Below are positions 61,094 through 64,000 of a DNA stretch of 64,000 bases, piece by piece (the first letter of the stretch is position 1; each line of letters begins with the position of its first letter). Origin of the DNA: Kushneria phosphatilytica (GTDB taxonomy: Bacteria > Pseudomonadota > Gammaproteobacteria > Pseudomonadales > Halomonadaceae); contig NZ_CP043420.1 in assembly GCF_008247605.1 (NCBI RefSeq), positions 1,426,001-1,490,000 of the forward strand, written 5' to 3'. Made by a program: the position numbers and the translations under genes. Below the pieces are notes generated by a model that was given only the letters and a program-made list of their open reading frames with translations, had not been told where the DNA came from and made no database searches.

Positions 61094-61503
61094 GGCGCCG
61101 AGTCTCCCGGTCGAACGATTTCGCCATCCTCCTTGATGAATTCCTGGATCGGGTGAGGAAGCAGCCCCAGCACTCGCTCCGAGGGCCGACAGAGACGAAC
61201 GCCCAGATCGGTCACCACAATAGGGCGATTGATCAGAATGGGATGCGCCAGCATGGCATCGATCAATTGGTCATTGGAGAGCGAAGAGTCATCAAGGCCG
61301 AGCTCATCGTAGGGCGTGCCCTTGCGGCGCAGCAGCTCCCGGGGCGTGATCTTCATGGCCGCCAGCAGATCGATCAGTTTCTCCCGCGAGGGCGGCGTTT
61401 TCAGATACTCGACGACATGGGGCTCTTCACCGGACTGGCGCATCATGGCCAGCGTGTTGCGCGAGGTACCGCAATCGGGATTGTGATAGATCACACTGAT
61501 CAT
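61090..61503 (-). CDS. arsC: Arsenate reductase, glutaredoxin-dependent
   Basis: A 137-residue reductase of arsenate to arsenite. Catalytic Cys11 is in [13 protein letters not shown]; the three anion-binding Arg are present in [16 protein letters not shown] and RLCRPSERV. This is the plasmid-R773/glutaredoxin type, not the thioredoxin type. It overlaps arsR and arsH by four bases each. Confidence 0.95.
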   Translation of the reverse strand: MISVIYHNPDCGTSRNTLAMMRQSGEEPHVVEYLKTPPSREKLIDLLAAMKITPRELLRRKGTPYDELGLDDSSLSNDQLIDAMLAHPILINRPIVVTDLGVRLCRPSERVLGLLPHPIQEFIKEDGEIVRPGDSAP

Positions 61504-61856
61504 GAAGAAGGTGCCTTCTCGGATGGGGTGCAGGAGGAGAATTCGTTCAGCAGTGGTTCACACAGCTCAGGCCGCCCGGCGCAGCAGTCGCGTACCAGAA
61601 AACCGATGGTCTCCTGCATGCGTATCAGGTTGGCACGATAGATAATCGAGCGGCTCTGCCGGCGTGATATCACCAGCTCTGCCCGAGCCAGTATGTTCAG
61701 ATGCGCCGAAAGGGTGTTGTGCGGCACCTCCAGCTCGCGGGCGATTTCCCCGGCTGACAGCCCTTCGGGTTCATGGCGAACCAGTAGCCGGAACGTCTCC
61801 AGGCGTGTGGACTGGGAAAGCGCCGCAAAAGCTTCAAGGATATCCATTTTTTCCAT
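61500..61856 (-). CDS. arsR: Arsenic-responsive repressor ArsR
   Basis: A 118-residue ArsR/SmtB winged helix. DNA-binding helix: LSAGEIARELEVPHNTLSAHLNILARAELV. The arsenite site seems to be a C-terminal set, Cys91, Cys92 and Cys99 (RDCCAGRPELCEPLL), as in Acidithiobacillus ArsR rather than the CxC of E. coli; a fourth Cys109 follows. It heads arsRCHB and should repress it until arsenite binds. An in-frame ATG at 61847 is an alternative start. Confidence 0.94.
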   Translation of the reverse strand: MEKMDILEAFAALSQSTRLETFRLLVRHEPEGLSAGEIARELEVPHNTLSAHLNILARAELVISRRQSRSIIYRANLIRMQETIGFLVRDCCAGRPELCEPLLNEFSSCTPSEKAPSS

Positions 61857-62016
61857 ATGTCGAGACTTACAGACATTTCATGAGGCGTCAATGACTCAGA
61901 GTCGTAGAACCTGATAGTAAAAACGGCTAGAGAAGATCAGTTGTGGTTGCGGTTCACGGCCGGGCGTGTACTTTTGCATGTGTGCATAAAAATATTGATT
62001 AGCAGAGGTTAAAGCC
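61857..62016. promoter_or_regulatory. Divergent control region for arsR and the 58-residue gene
   Basis: 160 bases. On the minus strand a TTGACG -35-like box (61886-61891) lies next to the palindrome GACTC-A-GAGTC (61893-61903), a possible ArsR operator; the -10 is weak. The arm toward the plus gene is AT-rich (gcataaaaatattgatt). Confidence 0.4.
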
Positions 62017-62193
62017 ATGGAATCAGGCGCTGTTTGTTTTGTGTGTGGGGCTCACCAGCTGGTAATGGATTCGGACGTGGACGAAATGAATCCTTCGCTG
62101 AATTGCCGTGAGTGCAATAGTTACCTGGGGAGGCTGAGTGATCTCAGGCATGATCTGGGCCAGGATCCGGAACCGAGTGATATGGCCTCCTGA
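62017..62193 (+). CDS. 58-residue double-CxxC zinc-ribbon-like protein
   Basis: A short open frame with an AGAGG ribosome site eight bases before its ATG, and its own strong terminator 34 bases after the stop. The product begins MESGAVCFVCGAHQL; Cys pairs at residues 7/10 and 30/33 (LNCREC) form a likely zinc ribbon, then a charged helix (YLGRLSDLRHDLGQD). No family recognised. The promoter would share the interval with arsR. Confidence 0.68.
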   Translation: MESGAVCFVCGAHQLVMDSDVDEMNPSLNCRECNSYLGRLSDLRHDLGQDPEPSDMAS

Positions 62194-62227
62194 GTATCAC
62201 AAGCAGGTTTCAGGAAATGCCCGGCGG

Positions 62228-62255
62228 CGGTCGCGAATCATTCGCGACCGTTTTT
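62228..62255 (+). terminator. Strong intrinsic terminator after the 58-residue gene
   Basis: Perfect 10-bp stem (62228-62237 with 62241-62250), 3-base loop and five T. Confidence 0.92.
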
Positions 62256-62393
62256 GTTGGTGCCCTCTCATCTACCCGGTCCTGGGTGACTTGCAGCTCA
62301 TGTGTCATGACGTCCTCGAGCCAGGCATATCGAAATACGCCACATGTCGGGTATGAGAATCAAGGCGCTCTTTTAATCTTCATGGAGAGCGGG

Positions 62394-62912
62394 ATGCATT
62401 ATGAAACCGAGCGGTTGACGCTGCGTATCCCAAACGTCAAAGACGCTGCATATGTTTTTCGTATTTATGGAGATCCAGTCACCAACCAATTCAATCCGGC
62501 AGGCCCCCATGCGGATCAGTCAGTGTCGAATCATGTACTCGACACATGGATCGAACACTGGGAAACCCATGGTTTTGGGCTCTGGGCGATAGCCGACAAG
62601 GCGGCTCCGCAGCAGGTCATTGGCTTTGGGGGAGTGAGCTGGCTCGACAAGGATGGGTTGGGCACTGTCCTGAACCTGGGCTATCGATTCGCTCCCTCGG
62701 CATGGGGGCAGGGGCTTGCTACAGAGCTCGGTCGTGGTGCGATTGATTATGCGCAACAGTACCTGGAGGTCGATGCGTTATATGGCCTCGTGCGTAACAA
62801 CCACGAAAAATCGATCCGTGTACTGGAAAAACCTGGCTTCGAACATTTTGATCACTTGCACGAAGTACCGGGTGCCTCTCCAAGCCGGGTGCTCAGATTA
62901 GTGTTGCGGTGA
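62394..62912 (+). CDS. GNAT-family acetyltransferase, RimJ-like
   Basis: A 172-residue GNAT of the ribosomal-protein-acetyltransferase-like type: YETERLTLRIPNVKDAAYVFRIYGDP at the start, LNLGYRFAPSAWGQGLATELGRGAIDYA as acetyl-CoA-binding motif A (QGLATE), and NNHEKSIRVLEKPGFEHF. The GGAG at 62384-62389 serves the ATG at 62394; an ATG at 62382 is in frame. The substrate is unknown. Confidence 0.88.
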   Translation: MHYETERLTLRIPNVKDAAYVFRIYGDPVTNQFNPAGPHADQSVSNHVLDTWIEHWETHGFGLWAIADKAAPQQVIGFGGVSWLDKDGLGTVLNLGYRFAPSAWGQGLATELGRGAIDYAQQYLEVDALYGLVRNNHEKSIRVLEKPGFEHFDHLHEVPGASPSRVLRLVLR

Positions 62913-63102
62913 TTGTTTAAGGCTGGAGCCAGTCTGAGTGTGGAGGGCGCAGCTGCCCCGATTGGTCTGGCTATAATGGTGAGCATCGCCATCGTTGCGC
63001 CTGAGCAGGATCGGTGGCAGCAGTGGGAGGCGAAAGTTCAACAGGAAAAATCAGTGATGATCGGTATGCCAATCGAAATTGGCGTTCAAGAAAAAGAAGA
63101 GA

Positions 63103-63132
63103 TGGTGCGGATGGGGAGACTTGAACTCCCAT
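63103..63132 (-). repeat. tRNA-Leu-like 3'-end fragment, probable att site
   Basis: On the minus strand it reads as a tRNA 3' end: a T-arm (GGGAG, TTCAAGT, CTCCC) followed by seven acceptor bases, A, and CCA. No matching 5' half is found above it, so it is a fragment, as left at one end of an element integrated into a tRNA gene. It lies 22 bases from the integrase stop codon. tRNA-Leu is the best match by memory; not certain. Confidence 0.7.
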
Positions 63133-63154
63133 CAGTTATTTTAAAATCAAAGCC

Positions 63155-64000
63155 TTACGCATCATTGCTGACAGAATCCTGACTATGCTGACCAAACATT
63201 TCGACAGCACGCATTCCAAGTTCCGGTGAGTCATTGGGAATCCAGCGAGCGTAGGTGCGTGCCGTGAACACCACATCCCGGTGTCCCATTTGCCGACTCA
63301 CCCAAGCAAGCGGCTCTCCTGCCGAGAGCATCATCGATCCGAACGTGTGACGAGCCTGGTACAGCCTTCGATAGCGTACGCCAGCCCTCAGCAATGCAGG
63401 ACGCCAGATCTTCTCCCTGATGTCGGTATCACCTGAAAACGGTTTCTGGCTTCGTGGCCACAGGAAAATACGTCCTGAGGGATGCATGAAGGTCGCTGCC
63501 TTCTGCTGTTTGAGCGCTTCAGCTGCTGGGGGGAGCAGGCTGATGACACGCCGGCCAGCATTGGTCTTGGTGTCCTCTATCTCGCCCCGGGCCGCGGCTG
63601 TGATCGATTTCGTGACATGGATCTCCATACGCTGCCAGTCGATGTCACCCCATTCGAGCGCGATGTACTCGCTCGGGCGCATGCCGGTCCAGAAGGCAAA
63701 CTGAATTAGCGGCCGTGATTCCGGTCTGAGAGCACCGAGGATCGCGGACTGCTCCTCTCGAGTGAACGGATCCGGGCCCGTATTCGCCGGCGCCTCGTTG
63801 CGCCGATAGTGCCATCCGTGTAGTGGGTTGGTCTGGAGCAGGTCATCGTGCACTGCATCGGTCAGCGCTGAACGCAGCACGGTCTGGATATTGCTCATCC
63901 GTTTATTGCCAACCGTCAATCCGGACAGCCAATCACGCACTTTCGGTCGAGATACTTCAGGCAGCAGGAGATGCCCCAGTTTCGGCACGATCAGGCGTTC
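63155..64000 (-). CDS. Tyrosine-type site-specific integrase, 5' end beyond the window
   Basis: 281 residues are visible, the frame being open at the window end. The core-binding part (VRDWLSGLTVGNKRMSNIQTVLR) and the catalytic domain are seen: Arg in FWTGMRPSEYIALEW, Lys in DTKTNAGRRVISL, the Arg-His in YQARHTFGSMML (Tyr where many have the first His), the MGHRDVVFTARTYARWI box with His and nucleophile Tyr. It resembles integrases of islands and prophages; complete ones are 350-400 residues. The att-like tRNA fragment adjoins it. Confidence 0.93.
   Translation of the reverse strand, partial: ERLIVPKLGHLLLPEVSRPKVRDWLSGLTVGNKRMSNIQTVLRSALTDAVHDDLLQTNPLHGWHYRRNEAPANTGPDPFTREEQSAILGALRPESRPLIQFAFWTGMRPSEYIALEWGDIDWQRMEIHVTKSITAAARGEIEDTKTNAGRRVISLLPPAAEALKQQKAATFMHPSGRIFLWPRSQKPFSGDTDIREKIWRPALLRAGVRYRRLYQARHTFGSMMLSAGEPLAWVSRQMGHRDVVFTARTYARWIPNDSPELGMRAVEMFGQHSQDSVSNDA

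Noticed and set aside
62913..63182. 89-codon plus-strand frame across the att fragment
   Set aside because: It reads antisense through the tRNA fragment (VRMGRLELP), a common false prediction.
63103..63190. Complete tRNA gene
   Set aside because: The T-arm and acceptor 3' side are good, but no anticodon stem or 5' acceptor strand (catccgc on the plus strand) is found upstream.

Overview
The window is a 64 kb piece of a gammaproteobacterial chromosome of moderately high GC. It most likely comes from the Halomonadaceae (Halomonas, Kushneria, Chromohalobacter type). The reasons are the Pseudomonas-like order of housekeeping genes (leuCDB-asd-fimV-truA-trpF-accD-folC-cvpA-purF-metZ; smr/prmB/aroC; serS-cysG) together with osmoadaptation genes (a Ktr-type potassium system, a BCCT transporter, a cation/proton antiporter). 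The genus is inference; no rRNA is present.

Layout. 1-8.5 kb: the 3' part of htpG, a Bax-like glucosaminidase, a QseBC-type two-component pair, selO, gpsA-sixA and a small ABM-fold protein. 8.7-17.4 kb: glucarate dehydratase, an AEC exporter, an alpha/beta hydrolase, an Smr nuclease divergent from prmB-aroC, an unrecognised multi-pass membrane protein and cysE. 17.4-23.5 kb: a LysR regulator divergent from leuCD-leuB, a GNAT enzyme and asd. 23.8-35.9 kb: a long co-oriented, largely overlapping cluster fimV-truA-trpF-trpB-trpA-accD-folC-dedD-like-cvpA-purF-metZ, joining tryptophan, fatty acid, folate, purine and methionine synthesis to a polar-organiser protein. 36-45 kb: an EF-hand lipoprotein, an aromatic aminotransferase, slyA/cfa, a thiamine-binding-like protein, argP, ktrBA, a SIMPL protein and cobO. 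45.5-57.3 kb: BCCT and nucleoside transporters, an antiporter, stress proteins, ydiJ, serS and an unusual shortened cysG. 57.3-62.9 kb: small accessory genes, a possible structured RNA, an arsRCHB arsenic operon, a 58-residue double-CxxC protein and a GNAT. 63.1-64 kb: a tRNA 3'-end fragment next to a tyrosine integrase, marking the left edge of an integrated element that continues beyond the window.

Most of the window is core metabolism in tight operons with many ATGA stop/start overlaps. The points most worth checking are the degenerate siroheme-synthase half of CysG, the att/integrase junction, the possible small RNA upstream of the arsenic genes, the small zinc-ribbon proteins, the FimV without a visible LysM domain, and the membrane protein between aroC and cysE. 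I found no clear previously undescribed multi-gene system.
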